DNA of 64,000 bases, from positions 62,001 through 126,000 of the forward strand of contig JAMWET010003063.1 of NCBI GenBank assembly GCA_024036415.1, written 5' to 3'. The number at the start of each line of letters is the position of its first letter. Position 1 is the first letter of the stretch. The notes beneath the pieces were generated by a model, which did no database searches, had not been told where the DNA came from, and saw nothing but the letters and a program-made list of their open reading frames with translations. The stretch comes from Prochilodus magdalenae. Its lineage: Eukaryota; Chordata; Actinopteri; Characiformes; Prochilodontidae. The position numbers were made by a program, and so were the translations under genes. This document shows, in pieces, positions 34,711 to 47,060 of the stretch.

Positions 34711-36439
34711 CTGTTTATCTTAGTGTATTTATGAGGACACCCACAGGGATCTATTGACGTTTGTTTTACTGTAGCTACATTGTGCTATACCTACACCTTC
34801 AATATTCAAAAGGCCATCTTTCAGCTTAGTTAGATTTTAGAAGAATGGTATTTATAGAGAAAACAACACAGCTCAAATATAGCACTACAAGAACACACAC
34901 ACCTACAAAAGCCACTGACCTTTAAAGGGCCTGTTTTGCTTGCTTTCTTTGGAAGGACTGTACGTGCATTACCAATAGAGGTTGACGTATAATGTAAACT
35001 TTGTTAAAGTCCATGTACATTAGCTAAGCAGCAAAAACAGCCCGTACTTGTCTCACTGTTCATGTCACGTTTACATATGTCCATGTGCGGCTTTAAAGGC
35101 ATGGCCGGGTTGGCCGTCACCTTCCCTGAAATCTGACTGGCCAGCCCAGATGCCACCCTAAAATTTCTGCACCATGTTGTGGGGCAGGTGTTTGCACCTT
35201 TCAGAGCGTTTTAGACTCTTCAAGAGTGTTTTGCTATGCTCCGCCCCCATCCAACCTTGCTAACACACTCTCATTGCGAGCATGTATCTGTCCAGCTTTG
35301 CCTTATAGGGGAAAGTAAATTGGTTATTGGCGCTTGGTGGAACAGCTTTCAACACCTCACCCCCTGCTTGCAGTTTCTCATTGCAAGTAATATCAGTGCA
35401 CTTACAAACATCCCCACACCTTCCACCAACCCTACACGCCACTCCCTGCTTGCATACTAACACTACCACCATACCGAAAGTCCATGCTAACACTTCACCA
35501 CACCTGGAAAAACTCCAGGTAACTATCCCACATAGCTTAATTTAGCTCTGGCCACTCACACTGAAGTTATAGAAGATGTTTCCAACTTGCTTCCTAAACA
35601 ATACACAATCCAAGGCAGCCAATTAGAACAGAGCTCATTTACATACACGAGTCTTAAACATCACAGTAATAACAACCAACCTGTTAAAAGGGAAACTTAG
35701 AGGCGTTGCTCAAAAGTGTAGGATTTGGACCCTTATATTGAGCACGTGAGTGTGCGTGCCTGTGAGACTGTGTGTAGCAGCAGGCTGATAGGATTGTGCA
35801 GTCTAATGTAACTGTATCTAGGTTGTGGCATTTACTAATTGCAGGGCAGTCCATGGGTGCTTACTGGTCTAGCTGGTGTAAATGGATCGCTCTCTCTCTC
35901 CCTCTATCTGTCTCTTTGTCTCTCGCCCTCTTTCTCTCTCTCTGTTTTCAGGGCAGTAATAGAGCTGCCATTGTTTGAGCCCAGAGGAAGCAGGAACTGT
36001 ATCCTCAATGACCTGCCTGTGTGCATGTGTGTGTGTGTGTGTGCTGGTGCAGATGACTCTCTATAATCCACTTCCTTTGGGCTCTTTGATGGCAGACACA
36101 TGTGCACGCTCTCCATGTTATGGCATCCTGATTTTGTGGCCGTGCATCGGATTTTGTGTGTGTACGTATGTGGTTTTGCTGGTGGCGAACTGTGACTGTT
36201 AGAGCGAGGCCTGATTGGATAATTGTCTGTTGGGCATTTCAAGATATAACCCAACCTTAACAGTGGGATACAAGAGTAATTCAGGAGAAATTATGATTAT
36301 ATTCAAGAAAAATGAGCTTAAAATGGCAGAGATATTTTTCCCTCTGAAAACCTAGAAGGCCCTGAGGGTTCCCCACTGGGCTTTTTGCATGTGTGGTCAT
36401 GCATGGATTATGTTACTGCTGAAGAATAGCCTAAAGCGG
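34711..36439. other. Intronic DNA, no gene seen
   Basis: Unique DNA with a (CT)n patch at 35890-35943 and a short (TG)n near 36025-36044. Short frames only. Confidence 0.55.
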
Positions 36440-37030
36440 GTTAAGCTTTTTAAAGGGGACCATTCATGTTTTTTGCAAAGTTATAAAGCCATTGGCAATG
36501 TACAGGCCAGAGGGAGAAACTCTCTCGCATAGGAACCACTTTTCTTAGATGCCTGAAGCCCCTTCTTAGAATTCCACTTCTTTTCTCTGTTACAAGGTGA
36601 CATCATCTCGTAACCTTATAACCTGCCCACCAGCAAGCTCGGTACACTCTCACACAACACACACAGAGGTAAAATAGTAAAACAGACCACTCTGAAACAT
36701 CCTGCGTCAGTCTAGCTTGCAAAGGTGGGTCAAGTCTACCAACTTGTTCTGTTTGACTTCAGGATCGGACTCTGGTTTAAACTGATAATAGCCGTGGTGA
36801 AACTCGTAGCTGGATGCTACTCTGGCAGTTGACCTGTCAGAACATATTGGGAAAGCTGACCAATCAGAGCACACTGGTCACAGTGAGGCTTAAAGACAGG
36901 AGCTCGAACAAAGTATTTCAGACAGAGGGTCAATACAGATGTCCAATATGAGAAACATATGGTGTTTTGGAAAAAACTGGAGTGTAAAGACCCCATGTAG
37001 ACACCAAAAATAAAATTATGAACATGATTA
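36440..37030. repeat. Interspersed repeat family D, copy 2
   Basis: Includes ccagagggagaaactctctc, gtgacatcatctcgtaacct, gctgaccaatcagagcacac and aaaaataaaattatgaacat, all matched in the copies at 16791 and 50158. Confidence 0.8.
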
Positions 37031-37114
37031 AATTTAATAAAGAGCATTTGGAAAAAGGCAAGTAATCAAAACCTCAGTATGTTGTGTTTTTACACACATT
37101 TGGAAACAGCCCCT

Positions 37115-37182
37115 TTATTCAATTCAACTCTATTGTCATTATACCAATACTGGGTTGTACAGTATAATGAAACACAGTATAT
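37115..37182 (-). mobile_element. Non-LTR retrotransposon 3' end fragment
   Basis: On the minus strand it reads gtttcattatactgtacaac, then ataatgacaatagagttgaa with a ttgaat tail, the usual terminus of a fish LINE family. No coding sequence is attached. Confidence 0.55.
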
Positions 37183-37964
37183 ACTGTTTAAAGTATATGC
37201 TTTATACTGTTGTGTGTACATAACAAGATGAATGGAACAACAACAAACGATCCAATATGGCTTAAACAAAATATTCTTACACTAACATATGTTAAAGTTA
37301 GGAATGTGTGTTTCCTTTGGCAGGTGTACAGGGTTTTGCTATGATAGCAATCTGATACTGCCAAAACGTCCACCTTCTATTTCTCAGACTGGTGCAGTAT
37401 TTGACTGTAGTTTGACTGAACTGTAGAATAGAGTCATACAGAATTTCTGTCTGCAGCTGAAAGAAAAAAAAAGTTCCCAAACCCCACTGCAAGAAGCTGG
37501 CCTGACAAGAAAGAGACCGACAGGAGAAAAAAAACAGGGAAAAACAGAGGAATGGAGGGAGGAGACAGATCCACGGCATCTCTTTACCTGAAGTGCTCCC
37601 TGACTCTCTCTCTCCTGCTCTCTGACTCTCTCTTGCTGACTCTCTCTCTCTTTCTCTATTCAGTGTGGGTGTATATTTTTGCAGTCTGAAGGAGAAAAAT
37701 GAAAGCATCTGTCTGACGCCAGCGGAGTGGCCAAACCGCAAAATTCTCCCAGCACTCCCAAATCTCACACTCTTTCATTTCCCTTCATTTGTCATATAGG
37801 ATACACACACACACACAGACAGTGCGAGAATGTGACAGAGAGAGAAAGAGATTCAGTTGGAGAGAAAGGCCAGTTTAATTTCTATCAAAAACAACTTTCC
37901 TTAACAGTTTCTCTTCCTTTCTCTCTTTCATACACACTCATCAGTTCTCATGCAATAACGTAAT

Positions 37965-38175
37965 ACAGTGCCCCTTCATACACCGACACAGACTGTACAG
38001 CAGTAGATGAGCTGATCCACTCACACCAGCACAACACACACTAACACACCACCACCACATCAGGGTCACTGCAGTGCTGAAAATGATCCACCACCCACAT
38101 ATTACCTGCTCTGTGGTGGTCCTGTGGGGGTCCTGACCACTGATGAACAAAGTAAAAAGGGTCTAACAATCATGG
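37965..38175. repeat. Repeat family H, fragment
   Basis: Carries gatccactcacaccagcaca, cactgcagtgctgaaaatga and ctgctctgtggtggtcctgt, the right arm of the element at 57958-58710. Confidence 0.85.
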
Positions 38176-38307
38176 GAGAAAAAATGGTGTGCTGCTGGGC
38201 AGTATGATTACTCGTTACTGTGAGGTCAATACTCTCACATTACAATACAATACGCATTCTGAACATATAACATGTGTACGGTGAGTATATATGATGTCAT
38301 TATAAAG

Positions 38308-38503
38308 CAGGGGTGCCCAATCTTATCCACAAAGGGCCGGTGTGGCTACAGGCTTTCATTCCTACAAAGCAGGAGATCACATGACCAGTTGTTTAAAGGC
38401 TGAGCATTTGACGAACCAAGTGGAATTAGGTGAGCTTCTGCTCATTTAAAATAAAGACCTGAAGCCAAACTGGGCCTTTGGGGATAAGACTGGGCACCCA
38501 CAT
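38308..38503. mobile_element. hAT-like MITE, about 196 bp
   Basis: The left end caggggtgcccaatcttatc and the right end gggataagactgggcaccca are inverted repeats. Flanking ttataaag and ttgtatag may be an eroded 8-bp target duplication. CAGGGGTGCCC ends fit hAT elements. Confidence 0.75.
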
Positions 38504-39182
38504 TGTATAGAGAGTAAAATTAGTCCAGCTAAACTGGATGTACAGCACCACAGTATGTACAAACACTGAACAAAATCACTTTATCTACAATTACTTGTTC
38601 TAGCAATTCTCAATTACTCTGTTCCAACTGATCAGACTGATCATGGCTTACAAGCTATGGTACTACATATACACAAAATACTGTCCCATGTTTTTATGTC
38701 ACTACTGAAACACAAACAGTTTAGTCTGGGTTTTCTTAAGGATCTAACATTTATAATCCGACAAGTACATGCCATTCTGGGTATGTTTTCTTTGTGGCAC
38801 AGAACGCAGGTTTTGCATATATAGATATAGAATATATACAAATGTAAATGTATACGTATCAGGACTTAAAAGTTAGTTAAGTTAGTGGAGTTTTAATGAC
38901 AATTTTGAAAGGGGAGTTAGGTCAGAGTTAGTATCAGTATCGGTACTCTGTATAGGCCTATATATACAGATCAGGTATCAGTATTGGATGTGAAGAAGTG
39001 ATATTGGTCCATCTCTGGGTTATTCAGTAGTAATATCAACAGAATACTGTATTGTTAATTGTATTAGGAATTAAACTGAGATGTGGCCTGATTGTATCAG
39101 CCCTGAGTGTGCATATGAATGTACAGTAAACAACTTCTGCTGTATTTCAGTTCACATATACTGTATTTCAGCTGTATATACA

Positions 39183-39548
39183 TGTGTGTGTGTGTGTGTA
39201 TGTGTGTGTGTGTGTGTGTGCGTGTGTATGTGTGTGTGCGTGTGTGTGTGTGCGTGTGTATGTGTGTGTGTGTGTGCGTGTGTATGTGTGTCTGTGTGCG
39301 TGTGTGTGTGTGCGTGTGTATGTGTGTGTGTGTGTGTGCGTGTGTATGTGTGTGTGTGTGTCTGTGTGCGTGTGTGTGTGTGCGTGTGTATGTGTGTGTG
39401 TGTGTGTGTGTCTGTGTGTGTGTGTGTGTGTGTGTCTGTGTGTGTGTGTGTCTGTGTGTGTGTGTGTGTGTGTGTGCGTGTGTATGTGTGTGTATGTGTG
39501 TATGTGTGTGTGTGTGTGTGTGTGTGCGTGTGTGTGTGTGTTTGTGCA
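39183..39548. repeat. Long interrupted (TG)n array
   Basis: About 365 bases of tg with recurring tgcg, tatg and tctg variants; the block gtgcgtgtgtatgtgtgtg recurs many times. Frames give CVCV or HTHT only. Confidence 0.97.
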
Positions 39549-41845
39549 TGTGTGTCTGTGAGGCTTTAGATGGTAAAAGGTCTTTAGGTTCTTACAGGGA
39601 GATTTAGTTGCATAAGGGGTCCAAATCAACCCAAATCTCAATCAATCAGCGCTCAACCTAAATACTGGTCTAAATCAATCTAACTCAATTAGACAACACA
39701 CACATGCACACACAGACACGGGCTGTGGTGGAGCCATAATCATTTAGGCGGATTTCAGAGATAGAAAGAAAGGCTAACATTGGGCACACACACACACGCT
39801 CATACATGGAGTTTGGTTTGTCCTCTGTTATCCCTCTCATCGCCTCACATCTGAAATGTATGTGTGTTTTGGTAAGAGAATCTGTGTTCAATTAGGGCAA
39901 CCACATATTTACAAGCTCACACACACGCACACACACACACACACACACTCAGAAAGCAGAGTGGCTCATCCTAATGCTCTAAGCTTCCCCCATAGCAGAT
40001 TAAGACTTGGTCTAAAGTTGCTCAGCCCAAGAGCTGTTTATGTCATTAGTTGTTATTTGAATTAAAACAGGATTGAAGTCCAAAACCGACTTAAACAGAG
40101 ACCTTCCCCTGCACATTAAAGACAGACATGACTATTCAGATGTATGATATTCAAACTTGAGCTAATACAGCTTTTAGTTTTATTAGTGTTTAGTATTAAT
40201 AGAGGAATTTTAGTTTTAGTTTTTAATTTTAGTTTAGTGTCTATTTCATTTCCATATAGTTCATCCCATACTCTGTACTTAAGTTTAATCTCACCAGTAC
40301 TCCAGTAAATCAACACAATATTAGAATCTTCAGCTTGGTTTGAAGCTTTACTTAAAGGTATCATCATTTATTGAGTATTTAAAGCCCCAGGGGGTCTAAA
40401 TCTGCATTTTCTCTCTAATTAGGTTAGTCTTGTTCTTGCAGGCAAACAGTAAACAAACAGTGAACCCTTTGAATAGCCTTCCACCAATGAGTGAGATATA
40501 TTTATATATATGCTGTATTTCTTTTTTTTTATTTTAGGTGTACACAATTAAATATATAAATTACACACCTGCAATTGTGTATTGTTTGTGTGCTTCTCTG
40601 AGTCAAGATGGGGTTTGCTGCTCTCTATACAGTGGCTCTCACACTTGATGATCAAGGTGACAGCCATTCCTACCCTTGTAATGGACTTATTTCTAGCTTC
40701 ACATGTATATATACTATAGCAAATCTGCAAAGAATATTACAGAATGGCCACCTAACTACATGACGTATCCATTTTAAGTGACGACAATTAACGTTTAGGG
40801 TGCTTTTAAAGTTAGAGAAGTGGCCTACTTTAGACTTGTTTTGAGACCTGGGTATAGCTAGCCTAGCGTACCAACCACCCAAGTGAATCAAGTATGCAAT
40901 ACGTAATGGGCTGGCGATGGATTATCTTAAAATCTTCTGTCATATAAATAAATGTCGGAGTCTGCTGTATCTGCTCTACATGCTGAATGTACTAGGGAGG
41001 TGGGGGGCAAACTAAGTGGATGGCGAGAGAGAGGAGGAGAGAGATGGGATGCATTATGCTTGTTTTTAGGAGTTTTGAGGAGCTGCTATTTAATTTATTC
41101 AAAGGGATTCCAAAACCGCCATAATAGTAAAGGCCTGATGCTATCCACAATGGCAGAGAGTGACATATTGTGAAGTGTCTGGTCACAATAACAATGCATA
41201 TTGGCACATTGCTCAGCTCACTGACTGAGCACTGATAAATAAACAAAAGCTAAACAAATAAACAAATGTTAGACATTTCCATATTTTTGTTTCTTATTTC
41301 CACGTTCATACAAACAGGAAAAATTCCTATGTTTAAAGTATCTGCTTGGACTGAATGGGGAAGAAGGCAGGAGAGGAATGAACGGAGAACAGGCTTTAAG
41401 CATGTAACATCAGCAGCTACACATACAATGGAGCAGAGGGATGTAGAGGAGTGAATGGCCGCACTGACCCGAATCTATTGCCTCATGTGATCCCCCTATT
41501 AAACTTGAACCAGATGCTTCAGACACAACAGCTGTGCACCGAGTGTGTGTTTGTGTGTGTGCGTTGGGCTTAAGATATGAAAGGTGTGAGAAAAAACCTC
41601 AAGGCTGCGCTTTGCTTAAAACAGGCCTGACTCACTATCATGTGACCCCCTCAACCCACACACAGCTGCCATGCCTCCCAGTTTGTCTAACCTTTGACCT
41701 TTAGCATGCTGTGGTTAAGCTTGAGGGAAAAGTCTCCCCTCTTGCTGCCCCCCACACACACACAGTTTTCCTAACCTCTGACCCCAGGCACGCTTCAGAG
41801 CCTTGTTCGTGAACCAGACCTTTGAACAGGAATAGGGAAAGACAC
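39549..41845. other. Intronic DNA, no gene seen
   Basis: Unique DNA with short (CA)n at 39922-39949. Open frames here are short and show no family signature. Confidence 0.55.
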
Positions 41846-41848
41846 AGG

Positions 41849-42008
<160 letters not shown>

Positions 42009-42157
42009 CCTACTACACACATCTACAACAATCAACATCAAGGCTTAAACAGGCTTTGACATTACATCATCCGGTTCTTACATCACAACACACTGTGTCG
42101 TTTGTCTTCAAGGGAAATCCCACCAAAATGTCTCTAAAATTTTAGCCGTTGAGACAC

Positions 42158-42665
42158 AAACAAAGTCATTCAGAGTGCTTTGGTGTGAAATGGTCATTGT
42201 AGAGAAACTCTTAACAGTGGTGGTGATGGGAACCTGGGGTCACATGACAAATACAGTCATTTCATTTACTATCCAAAGCCACCACTGACCCTAGAAATGT
42301 CTATAGAATGTTGATAATAGTAATATAGCTAAATTTGATGAACTTATATATCTACTTATAAGAATATGTTTTTTATCCCAGGACTGTTTTGCTTTATGAT
42401 GCCCTGCATGTACCTTCCTTCAATTATTGGCTTTCAGAAAATACTTTTTAGGCCAAAATCATGGCTCAAAAATATCACAAACCAATGTCTCTGACTTCAG
42501 GTGGTGTATTCATAACATTCTGTCTTTCTGTAAGGGAGCTTTCAGTGGCATTAAGTTCTTACTAGACATATGGTTCCTATCACTAGCACTGTTAACAATT
42601 CTGACTCTGTATGGTTCTCTAAAATGGAGAGGAAATCTGAGATCAAATCACTGAATGACTTAGTT
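42158..42665. mobile_element. Foldback-type MITE, second copy
   Basis: The left arm aaacaaagtcattcagagtg..cagtggtggtgatgggaacc and an inverted, more diverged right arm ending ctgaatgacttagttt match 13201-13622. It lies about 0.65 kb upstream of the crystallin ATG. Confidence 0.75.
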
Positions 42666-42704
42666 TACATATTAATCAATTTATTAATAAACAATAAATC
42701 TAAT

Positions 42705-42742
42705 TTATATATATATATATATAATGTATATATTATATATAT
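42705..42742. repeat. (AT)n microsatellite
   Basis: tatata runs interrupted by atgt. Confidence 0.85.
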
Positions 42743-43173
42743 ACACTAATTTAGAAATTGTAATTTTAAATTAATACTCACTGTAAAGTACTTCAAGCTG
42801 TCTAAAGTATAAAAGCACATTCTAAACAAACACTTTTAAAAAACACATTTGTTTGAACTCTTATTAAACCCATAATTAAATTAAATACTTATATATAATA
42901 ATCGCATGTGCAGTTTCTGTCTATGCTGGCCTATGGGTCCCAAACACACAGAGGGTCACGATGACTAAACACGGCGGCTGTGGACAAAGAGACAAAGGTC
43001 ACTCACGTGTCGCAAGCATAACAAAACCAGTAGGGGTCACAGTACATGGTGTGTCTAAGGGTTGTATAGACCAAAAGAATACACACCGGGGCCATTCTAA
43101 AGTCTTCTGGATACCGAGTCATATGGAAATGTAGCAAAAGCAAAAAATGTCTATGAGCCTATGGCTGCTATGT

Positions 43174-43186
43174 TGCTTCGTCAGGA
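43174..43186 (+). promoter_or_regulatory. Possible MAF response element of the crystallin promoter
   Basis: tgcttcgtcagga matches the palindromic T-MARE TGCTGAGTCAGCA at 10 of 13 positions, 57 bases before the TATA box. Large MAF factors drive lens crystallin promoters. The match is suggestive only. Confidence 0.35.
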
Positions 43187-43230
43187 GGATTTTTACAATA
43201 GGAGGTGCAGGTTCTTTGGGATTAGTCAGG

Positions 43231-43236
43231 TATAAA
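43231..43236 (+). promoter_or_regulatory. TATA box of the gamma-M crystallin gene
   Basis: TATAAA lies 89 bases before the ATG, which puts transcription start near 43260 and leaves a 5' leader of about 60 bases. Gamma-crystallin genes are typically TATA-driven with short leaders. Confidence 0.8.
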
Positions 43237-43319
43237 TGCCAGGGGTGAAGTGATGCTCGATGTCAGTTCACCAACAGGAAACTGTTCCAACGGACAGGAC
43301 AGACACACTCAGCGAGACC

Positions 43320-43328
43320 ATGGGCAGG
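43320..43328 (+). CDS. crygm: crygm exon 1 (9 nt: MGR)
   Basis: ATGGGCAGG followed directly by donor gtgagc. Intron 1 is 43329-43674 (346 bases). The three-codon first exon is diagnostic of the family. Confidence 0.93.
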
Positions 43329-44441
43329 GTGAGCAATCGGCACAGCAGCAGCTGTTCACTGTTTAAATTTAAAATGAACAAAACTTAATTTGACCCATTA
43401 AACATTAGGACTACTGTTCAGTTCATGTTCAGTGACTATGATGTGTTTTAAACAGTTACTACTATGAAACTGAAACCCGGATGAAAGTGAGAAATTAAAC
43501 ATAGAGAGTATTTTTTTTTTGAAAAAACAAAAACGTGTTTTTAAAAAAAAAATTATAAAAGGAGACCTAAGACTGATTTAAAAGTTAAGAGGCATTGTGA
43601 TGCAGTTTAAGGGGTTAATCGTGTGTAGTTGTATAACACTCATGCTGCTTGTTTGTTTATGTTTTCCTCGACAGGTTATCTTCTACGAGGACAGGAACTT
43701 CCAGGGCCGCTCCTATGAGTGCAGCGGCGACTGCTCCGATATGTACTCCTACCTGAGCCGCTGCCACTCCTGCAGGGTGGAGAGCGGCTGCTGGATGGTC
43801 TATGACCGCCCCAACTACATGGGCAACCAGTACTTCATGAGAAGGGGCGAGTACGCTGACTACATGAGCATGTGGGGATTCAACAACTGCATCAGGTCCT
43901 GCCGCATGATCCCCATGGTAAGATCATCATAAGATTTTACTATACAGTGATGTAAAAATGGCCCTGATGGTGCAGATTCAACCACACCAATTAGAAATTC
44001 GTTCTATGAAGTATGCAATGGTTCTCATGCTAAAAAGTAGTTCTCAGGCTATCTGAGATTTCACGGAGCACTGAATAACGTCCTACAGAATCACTCATCA
44101 TAAGATGTGTTTGATTTGGCTGTGTTCTGCTGGAGTAACTTATTTAGCTCTCCTTCCAAAAACAGTACAGAGGATCCTACAGAATGAGGGTCTATGAGAG
44201 GGACAACTTCATGGGCCAGATGATGGAGATGTCCGACGACTGTGACTCCTTCATGGATCGCTACCACTGGTCCAGTGGCTGCATGTCTTGCCATGTGTTT
44301 GATGGCCACTGGCTCATGTACGAGCATCCCCACTACAAAGGCAGGATGTGGTACTTTGGCCCTGGAGAGTACAGGAGCTTCAGGGACTGGGGAGGCATGA
44401 GGTTCAACAGCATGAGGCGCATCATGGACTCCTGGTATTAA
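43320..44441 (+). CDS. crygm: Gamma-M crystallin (crygm family), complete, join(43320..43328,43675..43917,44166..44441)
   Basis: A structural eye-lens protein of fish, packed at very high concentration in fibre cells. Three phase-0 exons give 175 residues: 9-nt exon MGR, exon 2 for the N-terminal domain ([20 protein letters not shown]..), and exon 3 for the C-terminal domain ([18 protein letters not shown]..) ending DSWY then TAA. This one-tiny-exon plus one-exon-per-domain plan is typical of gamma crystallins. Each domain has paired Greek-key signatures: FYEDRNFQG near residues 6-14 and VYERDNFMG near 93-101. About 21 of 175 residues are Met (12%), which marks the aquatic gamma-M class. Splice sites are AGG|gtgagc, cgacag|GTT, ATG|gtaaga and aaacag|TAC. 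The exact paralog (gamma-M1 to M7) is not assigned. No second crystallin copy was found, although these genes often occur in clusters. Confidence 0.96.
43675..43917 (+). CDS. crygm: crygm exon 2 (N-terminal Greek-key domain, 81 codons)
   Basis: Follows acceptor ttttcctcgacag. Begins [12 protein letters not shown], is Cys-rich (C19, C23 and others), contains [16 protein letters not shown] as the second Greek-key start, and ends CRMIPM. The donor is gtaagatc; intron 2 is 43918-44165. Confidence 0.96.
44166..44441 (+). CDS. crygm: crygm exon 3 (C-terminal Greek-key domain, 91 codons plus stop)
   Basis: Follows acceptor ccaaaaacag. Begins [20 protein letters not shown] and includes [17 protein letters not shown] as the last Greek-key start. 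The chain ends at TAA (44439-44441). Confidence 0.96.
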   Translation, partial: YRGSYRMRVYERDNFMGQMMEMSDDCDSFMDRYHWSSGCMSCHVFDGHWLMYEHPHYKGRMWYFGPGEYRSFRDWGGMRFNSMRRIMDSWY

Positions 44442-44468
44442 ACCCAAGTGAACACCCTGATGCTTTTC

Positions 44469-44474
44469 AATAAA
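44469..44474 (+). terminator. Polyadenylation signal of crygm
   Basis: AATAAA lies 28 bases after the stop, followed by a GT-rich stretch (ttgtggtgga) near 44499. The 3' UTR is therefore only about 50 bases, normal for gamma crystallins. Confidence 0.85.
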
Positions 44475-44499
44475 AACAGAAGTCTTCTGTGAACTGGAT

Positions 44500-45179
44500 T
44501 GTGGTGGATTCTTTTTTCTAAACAAATACATGCACAAAAGGGTAAAAATTATTGGAAAATGATCAATTAAGCTGATAAAATACCCAACACACATACCCAA
44601 CACTAACTCACAGATAGCAGGAAATGTTCGCAGAACTTTGGTCAGTGTTACCTACAAATTCTACATTTAGTCTAATGTTCAAAGGACATATTACAGATGT
44701 TAATCAGCTCAGATAATTATCCTATAAGGTTAAACGTTAACATTCAACTGAAACATTCAGCAGATGTTTTGAGGATGCTGTCAGATTAGGGCTACAGATT
44801 ATTTTACAAGACAAAGATGTAAATTATGACAACAAAAGAAGAATTCATTCTCAGCCCAACATTCGAAAAATGTTTTTTGGATGTTACTGACCAGAGAAAG
44901 AACATTCTGGGAACCAAAAGAAAAATTCCCACTGAAAACAATAACGGAACATTGCATTGCATATTCTAGGAACAAGCAAATCATTTCTAGCTAATATGAG
45001 GTATCCTTTGATGACCCTGGTTCCAATAACAATGGGGGCTAATGTAGACGTGTTCCCTGGATAGCACCAATGCAACTGGACTTGTAGACCAAAACGTTAT
45101 AAGCTCAATGGTATTCAGACACCCCTTCTAATTACTGAATTCAATAATAAGTGAAAATGTAAAGGTGCACATCCAGTCC
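44500..45179. other. Intronic DNA, no gene seen
   Basis: Unique AT-moderate DNA downstream of the crystallin. No coding frame supported. Confidence 0.6.
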
Positions 45180-45462
45180 TCACAGGTTGTCAGATAGAGG
45201 GGTTAGAAAGCCCCCCGGCTCTGGGCTGTGGAGCAGTGGAACCGAATTCTCTGGAGTGACTGAGCTCTATTCAGTACTATTGGGATAAGTTAGAGTAATC
45301 CAAAATTAATCATCCTTCATCAGAGCCTCAATAATGCTCTTGTGGCTGAATGCAATCAAATCAAGCCTTCCCAGAGGGGTAGAGATTGTTACTGCAGCAG
45401 AGAGGTCTCTTTTTTTACCCTTAATTTCAGAAGTCTACAAACTATTGGACATACAGTGTAAT
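45180..45462 (+). pseudogene. Tc1-derived remnant (same family as 15335)
   Basis: Shares the decayed C-terminal coding block (tgaatgcaatcaaatcaagc, ccttcccagaggggtagaga, ttactgcagcaga) and the end gtctacaaactattggacat acagtgta. Frames are broken. Confidence 0.7.
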
Positions 45463-45789
45463 TTGCTTTAATAAAGGCCTGCTTAACAGAGTGAAAAGAG
45501 CAGAGGGAAAAATGACAGATGAGCGTGCGGCAGCAGTCCAGAGGATGACCCCATGTGTCCAACAGAGCCGCATGACATAGTCACTGGAGGACACAGCTGA
45601 TACAAACACACAATCACACACAGACACACACAGACCCAGGAGAAAACTCGCTCTGATTAGGGGCAGCTGACCATCACATTAAAGCAGCGTGTGTTTCTGC
45701 ATCACACTCAGTAAACATTTCCACATTTTGTATTCGTGTATAAGGCCATTTCTTATCATCCAGAGGAGGATCTCTCTTACATCTACCCT

Positions 45790-46187
45790 TGTGTCCACTC
45801 CCTGTCCACTCTATTAGGCACTCCTACCCTGTTGGTCCACTTTGTAGATGTACGGTCAGAGACAATAGCTCTGACGATAGCTTACAGGACGCTGCTCACA
45901 GGACCCTGCCCACAAGCCGCTGTTGACTGGAGAGTTTTGGTTCTCAGTCCAGCAGTGTGTTGTTTAAACACTCCAGCTGCACCGCTGTGTCTAATCCACT
46001 CACACCAGCACAACACACACTAACACACCACCACCATGTCAGTGTCACTGCAGTGCTGAGAATGATCCAGCAATTCCTGCTCTGTGGTGGTCCTGTGGGG
46101 GTCCTGTCCATTGAAGAACAGGGTAATAAAGTATGCAGAGTATCAGATGAACTACAGCCTGTAGTAGTCACATTACAAAGTGCACAT
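45790..46187. repeat. Repeat family H, partial copy
   Basis: Matches the middle and right arm of 57958-58710 (gtccactctattaggcactc, tccactcacaccagcacaac, tgctctgtggtggtcctgtg). The plus frame 45957-46565 arises across it and is not a gene. Confidence 0.88.
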
Positions 46188-46561
46188 ATATGTATATATA
46201 TCAAAACAGATCCTGTGGTACAAATGGCTCCCTGCAGTTTAATGAGCTGCTCATGGTCAGGCATTAGATCATCACATATCACACACATGCTAATATCGGC
46301 CTGTCTCACACATGGATTAATATCTTTCTCAGCTGTAGAGTTCTCTTATTCCTCTCTCTGCGGGACAGAGCGAATGACAGGTATGGAAAATCAGCCTCAT
46401 CCTCAACCAACAAAAAAAAATGGATCACTGACAGCTACTTTCACGCGCACACTCACACGCAAACACGTTTTTGTGACCTCCTGGGCCGTTACACAGACTT
46501 CCCTTCATTCCTGGAACCAAACCTCAACCAGAACTACTACCAGCCTATCGCCAACCCAGCC

Positions 46562-46898
46562 TTAGTCCTAACATTAACAGTACCCTAATCCTACCTTAAC
46601 CCTAACTCTATATTAACATTACCCGTACCCTAACCTTACCTTAGCCCTAACTCTATCCTATCAATAACCATACCCCAACCCTAACTTTACCCAAACCTTA
46701 CCCCAACATTAAACATACACTAACCCTAAGCTTAGCCCAACCTTACACATACCCTAATGCTAACTTTAACCTTACCTTAAATCTTACTCTAACCATACCT
46801 TAACATTACCCACACCCTAACGCTAATCTACCTTAACCCTAAACCTATCCTAACATTAACCATACCCTAACCCTCCCCTTACATGAACCCTAACCTTT
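46562..46898. repeat. Degenerate telomere-like (CCCTAA) array
   Basis: About 340 bases of cctaaccct, ccttaaccct, attaacc and taccctaac words, roughly hexameric but never a long pure run. It looks like a degenerate dispersed array rather than a recent telomere fusion. Confidence 0.8.
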
Positions 46899-46974
46899 AT
46901 ACTTTATGATTTACCCACTGTTCACACAAAGTCAGTATACGGACAGGGTTTGACCCACACCAAAAGTGGAATAC

Positions 46975-47060
46975 ACCTGACCCACACACGTCAGGCACAC
47001 CTTTTACCCACACATGCCACGCACACCTTTTACCCACACATACGCCATGCATAAATGTTA
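46975..47060. repeat. Short tandem repeat, about 26-bp unit
   Basis: Units of the form gcacaccttttacccacaca plus tgccac recur about three times. Confidence 0.75.

Noticed and set aside
39081..39641. Cys-Val and His-Thr frames on both strands
   Set aside because: Translation of the TG array.
44184..44441. 85-aa frame as a separate small crystallin
   Set aside because: It is the last exon of the three-exon gene; the acceptor at 44165 joins it in phase with the N-terminal domain exon.
45957..46565. 202-aa plus-strand frame
   Set aside because: Runs through repeat family H into unique and telomere-like sequence; the same repeat elsewhere is not open.
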